A stretch of DNA of 64,000 nt, from positions 5,427,501 to 5,491,500 of the forward strand of contig OZ004583.1 of NCBI GenBank assembly GCA_963924555.1. Reading direction: 5' to 3'. Numbering within the stretch: the first letter of the stretch is position 1; each line of letters begins with the position of its first letter. Below are positions 1-9,537 of the stretch, piece after piece. This DNA is from Crambe crambe (Eukaryota; Porifera; Demospongiae; Poecilosclerida; Crambeidae). The notes under the pieces are model-generated. The model saw only the letters and a program-made list of their open reading frames with translations. It did no database searches and was not told the origin of the DNA. A program made the translations under genes and the position numbers.

Positions 1-752
1 TGACCCCGGTCGCGGGTGTCAGTATAGTGTGTATTGGAGTGACCACCCCTTGAGCTGACTATTCATTCAGTTTTTTTCTCCACCATCCCCCTATGTCACT
101 TTGCGTAGGAGTAAAAGAGCCCTTGGCTGGTAGCTAAAACCAGAACGCTCATTGTGTTTGATAATGATGTATGTCCACTCAGCTAAATTTGAAATATAAA
201 GTTGCCCTGCAGTAAGTAATAATCTATTGGATACGTAGGCATGGAGGGTTGGTTGCATAGTATATAAGTTCTTCTTTCATTGCTTTGTTTCGGCATGCAA
301 GTACTATAATTATTATTTTTTGTTCCTCAGGATTTGGAACTGGACAAATATAGTGACCGACTTGGATCATTGTGTCATGCACAATCTTCTGCACTTGGAA
401 GTTGGTAGGGAATTTGTGGGTGGATTGGTTTCCTTGTCAGTTTGTGACCGAAGACTGTCACAATTTTTCCTTTGGTCTATCTTCAACCAAGCCCCTTTTC
501 TTTGCTTTTTGTGATATTGTGAAATTGTCTTCCATATTAAAGATAAGTATCTCATTGTGTTGCTAGTGTGTACCTTGAGAAAAAGGGGGTAGTGACATCT
601 TCCCTGTGGCTAAATTAGACTGGCAGGTATGTGCTCCTTCATAAAAAGTCAGCACTACTTGAAATTAGGAGGTTATATAAAAGACTTTGAAATGTAGTAT
701 CTTTAATGTGCTTTTAGTGGTCAGAAAATGTTTTGTCACTGCCGAAAGTAAG
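1..752. other. Intergenic, one possible exon
   Basis: No gene is recognised here. One stretch at 331-404 (+) is bounded by a plausible splice acceptor (pyrimidine-rich tract ending in CAG at 328-330) and a GT at 405. It is open in one frame and would encode about 24 residues beginning DLELDKYSDR. It could be an internal exon of a plus-strand gene entering from the left, but no domain is recognisable and the case is weak. The rest is AT-rich sequence with no other signal seen. Confidence 0.25.
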
Positions 753-777
753 TAGCGTAGACCTGCCAATTATCGCC
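753..777 (+). repeat. Left TIR of pogo/Tigger element
   Basis: This is an exact reverse complement of 3635-3659. The first two bases are the TA target duplication. The subterminal repeat TGCCTATTATCGCC follows at 791. Confidence 0.92.
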
Positions 778-1127
778 ACCACAAACACTATGCCTATTAT
801 CGCCATCCAGCCCCTCCTGCCTAGGCACATGCTTCAATTGAGCTCTGAGCATGTGCAGTAGATCCCTAGAGCCACGTGCTCATTTAGACTAGTTTACACG
901 GCAGTCAGATCGAGGTGTGAAGTTTTATCTCCTGTTTTTCACCACCAAGCGCTAGGTTTAACACAAGTGTTTCTGAGCGACAGGACTTCAGGTAAGCTGT
1001 GTAGCTCATAAAGGGCTTGGGTAATTTTTTTCTGATGGTTAGAAGATGGAAGTAAGTTGGGGAAAAATATCAGCTACTTTGATGGTACCTACAATTTAAG
1101 GCAAATTTTTTTCAGTCAGTTTATAGA

Positions 1128-3359
1128 ATGGCCTCAAGAAGGAAGAGGTTGTCTGCAAGAAAAAGATTGATTTGGAAGGATGAAGACATGATTAAGGCTT
1201 TGGATGCTGTGAAGAAAGATAAATTGACTGTTTCTAAAGCTGCTGCCCTAAATCATGTTCCAAGAAAGACTCTTGATGATAGAGTTCGTTGTCGTGTCGT
1301 CCATGGTCGAAAACCTGGGAGAACCACAGTCCTTACTTCTGAAGAGGAGGAAGCTCTTTGCAACTACCTAATCTATATGGCAGAGAGGGGATTTCCGCTC
1401 ACTCGACGGATGGTGATGGCATACGCGTGGGCTGTAGCAAGACGTTCAGGCAAAGAGAAGGCATTTAACAAGGAAGCAGGACCAGGAGATCGCTGGTGGT
1501 CAAACTTCCGCAGACGCCATCCTAAAATAACTCTACGCAAGTTGGACAAGCTCGATCGCAATAGGGCTCAAAACTTTAATCCTGAGGTAGTAGATAAGTA
1601 TTTTAAGCTTTTAAAAAAGACCCTCGAAGATAATTCTTTAATGACTTCACCACGTCGCATCTACAATTGTGACGAGTCGTTTCTGCCACTGGATGGTTCA
1701 CGAGAGAAAGCAGTGACCTATGTAAAGAGTAAGTGTGCTTATGGTCAAGTAACTGGGACTACAGAGCATATTACATTATTATGTGGTGCATCAGCAGCAG
1801 GAATAGCTTTGCCACCAATGATAATTTATCCAAAAGCTTTCCCTGGGGGTGCATACACCTTTAAAGGGCCTGATGATGCAGTTTATGCCAAAAGTGAGTC
1901 CGGGTGGGTTGACTCTGAGCTCTTCCTGTCTTGGATGAAGAAAATTTTTTTAGTTCATGCTGTTCCTCAACGCCCAGTTTTATTGCTGATCGACGGGCAT
2001 AAGTCCCATTTAACTCTCGAATTAATTGATTTAGCTCGTGCTAATGATGTGATCCTTCTGTGTCTCCCACCTCACACCACTCATGCTCTCCAGCCACTAG
2101 ATGTTTCTGTTTTTAAGTCATTAAAAGATCAATTTTACAAGTCCCTACGTGCCTTCTGTTTTTTAAAGAAGAATTTTGTGGTGAGCAAAAAAGAATTTGC
2201 ATCAGTAGTAAAAGATCCCTTTGAGAAAGCTTTTTCTATGAGCAGTATTAAAGCTGGTTTCAAAAAATGTGGGATTTTTCCTTTCAATCCAGGGGCAATT
2301 GATCGCTCTAAGATGTTACCATCGGAATTGTATAGTCCCTTAAGTTCTAGTGCTCTCAATACATCAAGTGAGACTTCACAGGGTGAGAGGTCATCCAATT
2401 CTGCTCTGCCATCAAGCTCTACAATTGCACCACCTATGGGCGAGTGTTCGTCAAATTCTACTCCACCAACAACTCTACCACCCACGGGCGAATGTTCATC
2501 AAATTCTACTCCACCGACAACTCTACCACCCGCAGGCGAGTGTTCAAGTTCTTCTCCGGCAACAACTGTGGATGCAGACACAAGTGTCCCTGAAAGTAGT
2601 CAATCTTTTTCTGAAGTCAGTATTATACCAGAAACACCTACATCTATAACAGTAACACCTCCTTTAACTTCAACCCCAACTTCTTCTGAAGCGTCATTTG
2701 AAAATCCTTTAGTTGCCGCTGGACTTGTACCCTCTCATCTAGCTGACATTTTCTCCACACCACATGATGATCCTGAGAGCAGGCCAAAGAGAAGGAGAAT
2801 AACTGATGCTAGAGTGTTGACTGAAAATGAATATTATGACCTACTGAAAGCAAAGGAACGGAAAGAGAAGGAGGAGGAAGAACTGAAGCAACAACGAAAG
2901 GAGGAGAGAGAGAGGCGGAAGAAAGAGAAAGAAGAGGAAAAAGAAAGGCGGAAGAAAGAGAGAGAAGAGGAAAAAGAGCGGAAGAAGAAAAGGAAAGAGG
3001 AAGAAAGGATGAATAAGAAGAGGAAAGGAGTGGAGGCAAGAAGAAAAGGGAAAGGTGTGTCCAGGAAGGGAAAGGATAAAGCTTGTACTTCTAGTGAGCT
3101 CGAGAGTGAGCATGAAGACACTTCAAGTCGCCCACGTTCACAGCGAGTCCATACACTCCCAGCTAGGTTTCGTGAGAACACAGACTCAGGAAGTGATGAG
3201 TCTGATGATGGTATACTCTGTGCTTTGTGCAATGCCCGAGAACCAGAAGGTTTCAGTGGGAGCACTGTCTTCTGGGTTGATTGTGACAAATGTGGAACAT
3301 GGGTCCACACATATTGCGCTAATAATTCTTCAAAGTATGTTTGTTCAAGTTGTGCCTAA
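1128..3359 (+). CDS. pogo/Tigger-like transposase with C-terminal PHD finger
   Basis: The ORF encodes 743 aa without introns. Residues about 10-60 form a psq-type helix-turn-helix and about 65-140 a CENP-B-like DNA-binding domain (RWWSNFRRRHP). The DDE_1 catalytic core spans about 170-390. The catalytic acidic residues I see are D182 (YNCDES), D289 (LLIDGHKSH) and D325 (ALQPLDVSVF), the DDD arrangement typical of pogo elements. A Ser/Thr/Pro-rich linker (about 405-540) contains a short imperfect repeat, then a highly charged Lys/Glu/Arg coiled stretch (about 575-645). The last 50 residues form a Cys4-His-Cys3-like PHD finger (CALC ... CDKCGTWVHTYC ... CSSC). All key residues are present, so the enzyme may be functional. 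It should bind the element ends and catalyse cut-and-paste transposition in the nucleus. The only likely ATG is at 1128. Confidence 0.9.
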   Translation: MASRRKRLSARKRLIWKDEDMIKALDAVKKDKLTVSKAAALNHVPRKTLDDRVRCRVVHGRKPGRTTVLTSEEEEALCNYLIYMAERGFPLTRRMVMAYAWAVARRSGKEKAFNKEAGPGDRWWSNFRRRHPKITLRKLDKLDRNRAQNFNPEVVDKYFKLLKKTLEDNSLMTSPRRIYNCDESFLPLDGSREKAVTYVKSKCAYGQVTGTTEHITLLCGASAAGIALPPMIIYPKAFPGGAYTFKGPDDAVYAKSESGWVDSELFLSWMKKIFLVHAVPQRPVLLLIDGHKSHLTLELIDLARANDVILLCLPPHTTHALQPLDVSVFKSLKDQFYKSLRAFCFLKKNFVVSKKEFASVVKDPFEKAFSMSSIKAGFKKCGIFPFNPGAIDRSKMLPSELYSPLSSSALNTSSETSQGERSSNSALPSSSTIAPPMGECSSNSTPPTTLPPTGECSSNSTPPTTLPPAGECSSSSPATTVDADTSVPESSQSFSEVSIIPETPTSITVTPPLTSTPTSSEASFENPLVAAGLVPSHLADIFSTPHDDPESRPKRRRITDARVLTENEYYDLLKAKERKEKEEEELKQQRKEERERRKKEKEEEKERRKKEREEEKERKKKRKEEERMNKKRKGVEARRKGKGVSRKGKDKACTSSELESEHEDTSSRPRSQRVHTLPARFRENTDSGSDESDDGILCALCNAREPEGFSGSTVFWVDCDKCGTWVHTYCANNSSKYVCSSCA

Positions 3360-3634
3360 CCATTTTTTTAAAATTATATACTTCTAATACTTCATTATTC
3401 GTACATACAATTTTTAAATAATATAATTTTACCCATGGCGATAATAGGCAAATCGTTCCTATTATCGCCACGATATATTAGTCCGCATAGAGCAATTTTT
3501 TGGACGGGTAAAGGGTGCTCAATTGAACTGAGTCTAGAGGTCATGAACCCTCTATAGAGGGACTTTCCACAGGTGCAGTTTGACGTGAAGTGCTACAATA
3601 GTTCTTCCGGTAGAAGAGGAAACGTCACAAACCC

Positions 3635-3659
3635 GGCGATAATTGGCAGGTCTACGCTA
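3635..3659 (-). repeat. Right TIR of pogo/Tigger element
   Basis: This is an exact reverse complement of 753-777 and ends in TA. An inner copy of the subterminal repeat sits at 3435-3450, and a further partial copy of the same motif (ATTATCGCCA) lies near 3461. Confidence 0.92.
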
Positions 3660-3665
3660 GACCCT

Positions 3666-3733
3666 GCTTATTTTTCTCAGCTAACATGATAAAAATTCAA
3701 TAGAATTAGTTCTCATAAAATTAGCTTATGAAA
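3666..3733 (+). repeat. Direct repeat of 6571-6638 (Penelope-associated)
   Basis: These 68 bp recur almost exactly at 6571-6638, in the same orientation. Here the repeat abuts a hammerhead-like motif that reads on the minus strand. At the second copy it abuts the start of a truncated Penelope-like reverse transcriptase. Together this suggests a piece of a Penelope pseudo-LTR, which is known to lie in either orientation next to the RT gene. Confidence 0.6.
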
Positions 3734-3778
3734 CAAACCACCAGCGTTTCGACCAGAATACTCTAGCCTTCATCAGGG
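3733..3778 (-). ncRNA. Hammerhead-ribozyme-like motif of a Penelope-like element
   Basis: Read on the minus strand, the core CTGATGA (3770-3776) is followed by a hairpin that can pair over about 7 bp including G-T wobbles, then GAAAC (3746-3750) and a GG/CC stem with the bases before CTGATGA. Penelope-like elements are known to carry minimal type I hammerheads in their pseudo-LTRs. The triplet before the expected cleavage point reads GCT rather than GTH, and there is one extra A after the core, so activity is doubtful. A better-preserved relative lies at 33555-33597. Confidence 0.45.
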
Positions 3779-3914
3779 TGATACTAAAGTAGACCTATGA
3801 TTAAAATTATGCTGGCATGGGCATCAATTTTGTTGTCATTAATTTTTGTGTGGCAAAGTTTGCAGTAATAATTTTGTGATGGGATTGAAGGTTAAATGGA
3901 TAAATGAAAGTATT

Positions 3915-4560
3915 TTAGTCAAGTTCACTTTCTGAATCAACTTGATCTTGAAATACCCAGTCCATGATATCTTCCACATATCTTGCATCAATGGTTGTCA
4001 GTTCTTCTTCAATAGCTACATCTGCTAGTTCACTGGCATTCAGACTCTGGTGTGCACTGGTGCAGTTAGTACATTCACTACCAATGCTTTCTTCTTTTTT
4101 TTTTCACACAGCTGCAGCGTCTCGAACTACATCCAGTAGCACACTTGCTGAAGTCGTATTAAAGCCACTAGAATGGTTTTTGAAGTAGACAATTCCTACC
4201 AGTCGAATGAAAGCAAGAAAGCCATGCTTGTAAGATCCATCATGCAAGGCAGTGTCAGCTAGTGAGCCAGGAAACTCGTCTGACGATGAAATGAATGAGG
4301 CGGTACTGGTAGAAGTAGCGAATGAAAGTAGCTTACCTAGTGTGCTAAAGAACGACACATAATCACAGCCTGTGACACAGTATATCCTTTTCAAAATCAC
4401 CAAATGTGCTCGGTAGCATGCATAGCATACCTTATCATTTTCTTCAAGGTACTTTTGAATCACTGTAGGGTTTGGACAGACTTTTGGGTTTGATTTCTTC
4501 AGTGAAATGCCACATGTAATGCAGTGGGTTTGAGTGGGCTTAGCTATATTATGTTCTTTG
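3915..4560 (-). pseudogene. Relic of a Cys-rich TE-associated gene (GCDYVSFF family)
   Basis: Minus-strand coding can be read from about 4540: a Cys-rich start (CITCG ... VCPNP ... KVCYAC), then VTGCDYVSFFSTLGK and a conserved-looking block (LADTALHDGSYKHGFLAF). The frame breaks at a poly-A run near 4090-4105. A second block continues to the stop at 3915-3917 with SECTNC and an acidic tail (DARYVEDIMDWVF). I recognise this layout from large families of uncharacterised invertebrate proteins linked to transposons, in which a CXC-type Cys-rich segment normally lies between the two blocks. That segment is deleted here. A 95-bp exon at 59607-59701 looks like the piece just upstream of the CXC segment in another copy. 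Confidence 0.55.
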
Positions 4561-4582
4561 TTTCATCTTCACTCTGGTAATG

Positions 4583-4614
<32 letters not shown>

Positions 4615-4735
4615 GATAATTGTATGCCTCACCTTATTTATATACAATAGTGACTTTGCAGTTCTTAAAATTGGGCCCTGCCCACTTCAAATTTCAAATC
4701 GTCAGCCTACAATTCAAGCCATGTATATTTAATTT

Positions 4736-5574
4736 TTATTCACCCCTATTGGAGTATTTATACCCATACCCTCCTGTAGAAAGCAAAACAAGAATACATA
4801 CTTCTGAATAATAATTTTTATACCTCGTCCCCTCCACATCCCCCTTCCCCTTCCCCTTCCCCTTCCTCTTGTTCCTGCAAAACAGTTATATTAGATCAAT
4901 TTAAAGTACACAATCAAGATCATACCTCCTCTGCCTCTCCCCCTTCCCCTTGCTCCTCCTCTCCCCTTCCCCTTGCTCCTCCTTTCCCCCTTCCCCTTGC
5001 TCCTCCTCTCCCCCTTCCCCTTGCTCCTCCTCCTGCTGTGGTATACAATATGCCTTAACCACTCTGATTTAATATCATATGTAGTGTGGTTTTGATAGCA
5101 TGATATGTACATACCTATTTCATCCACTGTTTCATCTGGTTCAACCCCATCATCATCCACTAAATTTTAAAAGTTTGTATAATGTTGCCTTCTCCATCTA
5201 ATAATTATAATACCTTCACCAGCTTCAATATCTGGATCCAACCCTTCCTCCCCACCTTCTTCCACTTCATCCTCTTCCATGAAATCTAAATTACAGTGCA
5301 GGTAGTAAAATCTCTTTATAGAAGTTATTCAGGTAGCTACAGTTGGCTTGCTAACTAGCTAATTAAAGTAGCTACCAGCTACCTATAGCTATATCTAGCT
5401 ATAGCTATTAACTAGCTGTAGTTATACTCACGACCAATATCCAATTCCTCCATTTCACCCATTTCTTCAGTCTGTATACAAGGAACTCAATTTACCTAGA
5501 GTCTAGATAACTTAGCTAGCTAGCTAATCCAGTTTACTTCAGCAATAATTACTTACTTCGTTTTCTGCTTCCAT
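4736..5574 (-). CDS. Small acidic/GAR-rich protein, seven exons
   Basis: Seven exons with consensus splice sites can be joined: 5557-5574 (ATG, MEAENE), 5432-5471, 5214-5285, 5115-5159, 4926-5032 (or 5035), 4824-4874 and 4736-4773 (stop TAA 4736-4738). The first half is very acidic (MEEDEVEEGG, VDDDGVEPDE). The second half is Gly/Arg-rich (GARGRGRGG, GTRGRGRGRG) and ends GGYGYKYSNRGE. Internal introns from exon 2 onward are all phase 1, which strongly supports the model. Exon 5 is one base short of a multiple of three, so its frame slips in a G-run near 4960: a sequencing error, a polymorphism or a real defect. Acidic plus GAR composition suggests an RNA-binding or ribonucleoprotein-type protein; no family is identified. 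Confidence 0.6.
4926..5035 (-). repeat. Short tandem repeat coding for GAR motif
   Basis: Four imperfect copies of a 24-25-bp polypurine unit (minus strand) of the form GGAGCAAGGGGAAGGGG. They form exon 5 of the small GAR gene. The third copy lacks one G, which is where the reading frame slips. A related polypurine run at 4847-4869 belongs to exon 6. Confidence 0.8.
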
Positions 5575-5778
5575 AATAATACTTACTTGCACCTGTGTTG
5601 AATGGTATGTTGGCGCTTGAAATTTCATAGGTAAGCGCATGCGCGAAGATCGAGCGCGCATGCTCAGTTTGCCTTGCTATAAATTTCAACCTCATACATG
5701 TACGAACTCTTAGAGCTAGCTATTGTGCGCATTGAACTTTACTTGAAGTATTATAGCTAGCTAGCTAGCAATTACCTA

Positions 5779-6330
5779 TCATCGACCATTCCTAACCTCA
5801 GCTGCTTTCTCAGCTGCTTTCTTGTTCCACTTGCTTTTGCTCTTTGTTTCATCAACTTCGTCAGTGCACGATATTTTATATATTTCTGAGTCCAGGCTTC
5901 CAAGCATTTCATTGTTGACTTGGTTGCACTGCTCTCTGGTGGGGAAAAGACAGACAGGATTCATGTCTGAATTCTTAAGATCACGAAAGAGTTCAGGTAC
6001 AGAACGGTCAGTAACACGTTCTTGGAGTGTGCATAGTGTTTCCTCAGTCGGAGAACCTCGCCTCACGCTGTCCAGCATTTGTGAGAACTCCCTGTCTTTC
6101 TTTTGTCTCTCATTGATGGTGAGCTCGTCGTATTTGATGGAACTTTTCCATATGTTCACAGATGTCGTACAGCCAAGTTTGTGGCATAGTGATTTTTTGG
6201 ATATCATTTCAAACACAGGACTACCGTTAACAGGCTGCAACTGAAGCAAATCACCTACAAATATAACATTTTTCCCACCGAACCAACTGTGTCCACCAAA
6301 TAGTTCCTTACTGTTTTCTGAGAAAATTCA
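5779..6330 (-). pseudogene. PIF1-type helicase fragment (Helitron-like)
   Basis: On the minus strand the frame is open from about 6320 and reads FGGHSWFGGKNVIFVGDLLQ followed by LQPVNG, the GDxxQLxP motif of superfamily 1 PIF1 helicases. Further on are LTINERQKKDREF and CLFPTREQCNQVN, typical of the region between helicase motifs III and IV. The Walker A region upstream is absent; an in-frame TGA lies just before this segment. The end near 5779 lacks the C-terminal motifs. It most likely comes from a Helitron Rep/Helicase or a host-type PIF1 copy. No Helitron ends were identified. Confidence 0.7.
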
Positions 6331-6570
6331 ACTTCATTTTGTATTAGTCCTATAAAGGGTCATAGGTCATCCCTACATAGAGAGCGCTACCGCGCTCTCT
6401 GATACTTGGAGTGTTTATTATACATTAAAGAACGGTTCACTATTATAATTATAATTATCAGCTATGTTACTATAGCCATAGAATTATAAAAAGCAAGAAC
6501 TACAAAGAAGATAAAAGGTAGATAAAGTCAACGGATGTTTTTGCAAATTTTAAATTAAAAACAGAATTGT

Positions 6571-6638
6571 GCTTATTTTTCTCAGCTAACATGATAAAAA
6601 TTCAATAGAATTAGTTCTCATAAAATTAGCTTATGAAA
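6571..6638 (+). repeat. Second copy of 3666-3733 repeat
   Basis: Matches 3666-3733 over about 68 bp in direct orientation and ends exactly where reverse-transcriptase coding sequence begins. It is probably the truncated 5' border of the Penelope-like element. Confidence 0.6.
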
Positions 6639-7721
6639 ATCTGATTCTTATGTTAAAAATTCTGAGCATTTCATGAGCATGATTAAAGATTTAAACTTAG
6701 GTCCAGACGAAACACTTGTTAGCTTTGATGTTTCTTCTCTTTTTACCAATGTTCCTGTAGGTGAAGCTGTAGAAGTTATACATGATATGCTGGTGAAAGA
6801 TGAGACACTGGATGAGAGGACTACGTTATTACCTGATAGAATAGCAGAGCTTTTAGAAACATGCCTTAACTCTACTTATTTTAGTTATAAGAATGTTATT
6901 TACAAACAGGTGAGAGGTGCTGCCATGGGTTCTCCTGTTTCTGCTGTGGTAGCTAATCTGTACATGGAGTTTTTTGAGGAGCTGGCCCTGGAAACATCAC
7001 CAGTGAAGCCGAGAGTTTGGAAGAGATATGTGGACGATACATTTTGTATTATGAAGAAAGGTTCTGAAATGAAGTTCCTTCCTTGAACATTTGAATAAAG
7101 TTAGACCTTCAATTAAATTTACGGTAGAGTTAGAGAAAGATGGTAAACTTCCCTTCTTAGATTGTTTATTAGAGGTAGGCAATGGTGGTAAAATTTATCT
7201 ACAGTATATAGGAAACAGACACACACAGATAGGTATTTAAATTATAGATCACACCATCCAATACATGTAAAAAGGGGAGTTATTAAAAGTTTAAAAGCTT
7301 ATATGATAGAGCCACGAGGGTTACTACACATGAAGAGGACTTAGTTAAGGAACATATGCATCTTAAAAAAGTTTTTGTTAATAATGATTACCCAGAAGCC
7401 TTTCTCTCTGCAACTTTAAATCCCATAGCACCAAAACCTAGGGAAGAAAGAAAAAAACAAATAATAATTCCATATGTTAAAGGCCTTAGTGAAGACATTA
7501 GGAGAGTTTGCAGAAAATTTGATATTAAGGTTGTTTTTAGATCAGGGGTTAGTTTGAGATCCAAACTTTCTAAGGTTAAGGATAAACTGCCATCTGACCA
7601 AAATTCTAATGTTGTTTGCAATGGATGTCAAAGGACTTTCCGAAATTTTCTGACATTCAGGGGTCATGTTTCAGCTTTTCATTCTTGTGATGTGAATATT
7701 TCCAATCAGTTCCAGTCATAA
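6636..7721 (+). pseudogene. Penelope-like reverse transcriptase, 5'-truncated and frameshifted
   Basis: Coding starts at 6636 and shows Penelope-type RT motifs: LVSFDVSSLFTNVP (motif A), RGAAMGSPVSAVVANLYME (motif B) and RYVDDTF (catalytic YxDD). The frame breaks near 7080, continues as KDGKLPFLDCL, breaks again near 7235-7330, then reads on as 7356-7721 (EERKKQIIIPYVKGLSEDIR). In full elements a GIY-YIG endonuclease would follow SNVV. Instead the frame runs into CNGCQRTF...FRGHVSAFH, a perfect C-x2-C-x12-H-x4-H zinc finger, and stops. It encodes part of the RT only and is non-functional as it stands. Confidence 0.85.
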
Positions 7722-7878
7722 ACTGAAACAGGAAGGTAATTTTCTCTCACTATCCAAATATAGCTGTGTTGTTTTCTAGAGTTTGAGTTAGGGAGCCCAG
7801 CATGTGCATCATCTTAATTTATGGGCATATGAAGGAAGTTATATAATATACCTGATCATAATTTATCTAGCTTCACAG

Positions 7879-8260
7879 ATGTGGTTACTAGGGCGTATAT
7901 TGCCCATACTTATTGGAGATCTCGTGCTAGAAGATAACGAGTATTGGATTCTCTTTCTGAAGTTGATGGATACTGTTGATATTCTATTCTCCCCTACTAT
8001 TATTGAAGATGATTGTGCATAGCTACTTAGCTGTTCTTATTAATGATCACCACAACGAATTTAAGCGGCTATATGGAACTCACAAGATCATACCCAAGAT
8101 GCATTTCATGATTCATATGCCTCGACTTATGTTGAAGTAAGGTCAAAATTGTATATTTTTGCTAATTATTATTTTTAAATTCATATAGATATGGACCACT
8201 CATTCGACATTGGACTATGAGGTACGAGGCTAAACATGCTTATTAATTTTGCACCTATCT
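7879..8260 (+). pseudogene. CACTA-associated transposon gene fragment
   Basis: Coding starts after an acceptor (CACAG at 7874-7878): MWLLGRILPILIGDLVLEDN, FSPTIIEDD, then, after a 1-nt frame change near 8020, AVLINDHHNEFKRLYGTHK and IIPKMHFMIHMPRLML. After an apparent short intron (GTAAGG near 8137, AG near 8189) it continues YGPLIRHWTMRYEAKH and stops. This string of motifs is familiar from large uncharacterised families beside CACTA/En-Spm-type transposases in sponges, cnidarians and molluscs. Only the middle portion is present and it is frameshifted. Confidence 0.6.
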
Positions 8261-8638
8261 GCTCGAATCTAACGCTGGGACGTCAGTACGAAACAACACA
8301 TTCTCCAAGTTCACTTTTACAACACAGAAGAACACACAAGTTAAACCGTTAAGACTTCTTTTAGCCTGCAGCGAGGGTGGGTCCAGAGCCTGCAAATAAA
8401 AAATATACTATGTACGTAATGACTTCCGGTTCTGCTGGCGATCCGACTGTCTATGCAGTCATTTAGCCATATAGCTACCTTCTTTTTTTTCTTCTTCTTT
8501 TTTTTTTTCCTTTTCTTCAATGGGAATTTTTTTATATTGAATAACCACTATTTCATTATCCACATCTTCATCCACTGAGTCATTGATGTCTTGTTCACAC
8601 TATATTTATACCAATTGTATATTATACTGTACATGCAG

Positions 8639-8962
8639 ATTCCACAGACAGAACGGGACTGGTTAAGGGAGTTTCAGGCACAATAGAATTTTCCTAACTG
8701 CATTGGTGCCTTGGATGGAAGACATAATTTATTAAGATTCACACAGCAGGGAGCAATAGATACTCTATTGTGGCAAAAGATATAGCTATACGAGAAAAAT
8801 TATTTCAATTCAAAAAAAGCAGAAGTGTATGATATAGCTAAAACTGATAATAACTGTACAAACTTTTATGTTTTATATGGTAGGCTTAGATGTGGGTATT
8901 ATGAGTCATTCTCTATTATGGGTTCACCACTAGATAAGAATCTACAAGAGTTGATACTTTAG
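8639..8962 (+). pseudogene. PIF/Harbinger (HARBI1-like) nuclease relic
   Basis: Shortly after a possible acceptor the frame reads TERDWLREFQ, then, past a stop, NFPNCIGALDGRH, the first-aspartate motif of the Harbinger DDE nuclease. A later block (NFYVLYGRLRCGYYESFSIM) resembles the second-aspartate region, but the expected GxxSDG is mutated. At least two stops and a deletion make it a dead relic. The DNA-binding partner gene of Harbinger elements was not seen. Confidence 0.55.
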
Positions 8963-9537
8963 ATATGAAAACTTAATCTTTTGATCAAATAACTAAAACC
9001 ATGCGTTATTCATGCATATGGGTATAATCGTGACCAATCTGAATAAAAAAGCGCAGGGAAGCAAATGAATTTTAAAGTAGGTAATTATTTTTTGTAGAAA
9101 TCTTAGCTACATTATCAATTCTTAAGACAGAAATCAAGCCAGTGACTCAATACCTTCCTGAGTACATCATGTAAGATCGTGACTCCTATCTACAAGATGC
9201 AATATTCTTTATTACTTTCTCCACACATTAGTTCTACATAACCTATTTTATATCTGGAGCAATTTTCAGCATTCTAAGATAGTCCATTTCCAAGAAAAGA
9301 GCAACAATACAATACCTAGCTGACTCATAATAGCTACCTAGTCCACAGACTGTACGTACATATGAAGTTTGCTATATAAAGATGGGGGGAAGGAACGGTA
9401 CCACGGAATCCACGCCTTGGATGGAAGCATTGAAGTGTGATGTGCGGCTTTCCCAAAATTTTCGCATGCGCCAGAAGTCATTTAGTACCGATCGCGCAAT
9501 TTTGGGTGTGGCTGGATATCTTGGTTGTAGAATAGCT
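8963..9537. other. Intergenic / upstream of lipase gene
   Basis: No gene is recognised. The last 150 bp (9382-9537) are open in frame with the lipase start codon, so an upstream ATG at 9382 would add 52 residues. I treat this as probable 5' UTR because the downstream ATG gives the usual family length. No TATA box or other promoter element could be assigned. Confidence 0.4.

Larger units (their letters stand above)
753..3659 (+). mobile_element. pogo/Tigger-type DNA transposon, complete
   Basis: The element is bounded by perfect 25-bp inverted sequences at 753-777 and 3635-3659, including the flanking TA. This fits a TA target-site duplication with 23-bp terminal inverted repeats starting GCGTAGACC. 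A second, subterminal inverted pair (16 bp) lies at 791-806 and 3435-3450. TA duplication, short TIRs and a single transposase ORF match the Tc1/mariner-pogo superfamily. Identical ends and an undamaged ORF suggest recent activity, which is an inference. Confidence 0.9.

Noticed and set aside
2809..3310. Three minus-strand Ser/Phe/Leu-rich frames
   Set aside because: They are shadows of the charged Lys/Glu-rich segment of the Tigger transposase.
9382..9537. Upstream in-frame ATG for the lipase gene
   Set aside because: It would add 52 residues not expected in monoglyceride lipases; the ATG at 9538 gives the usual N-terminal length.
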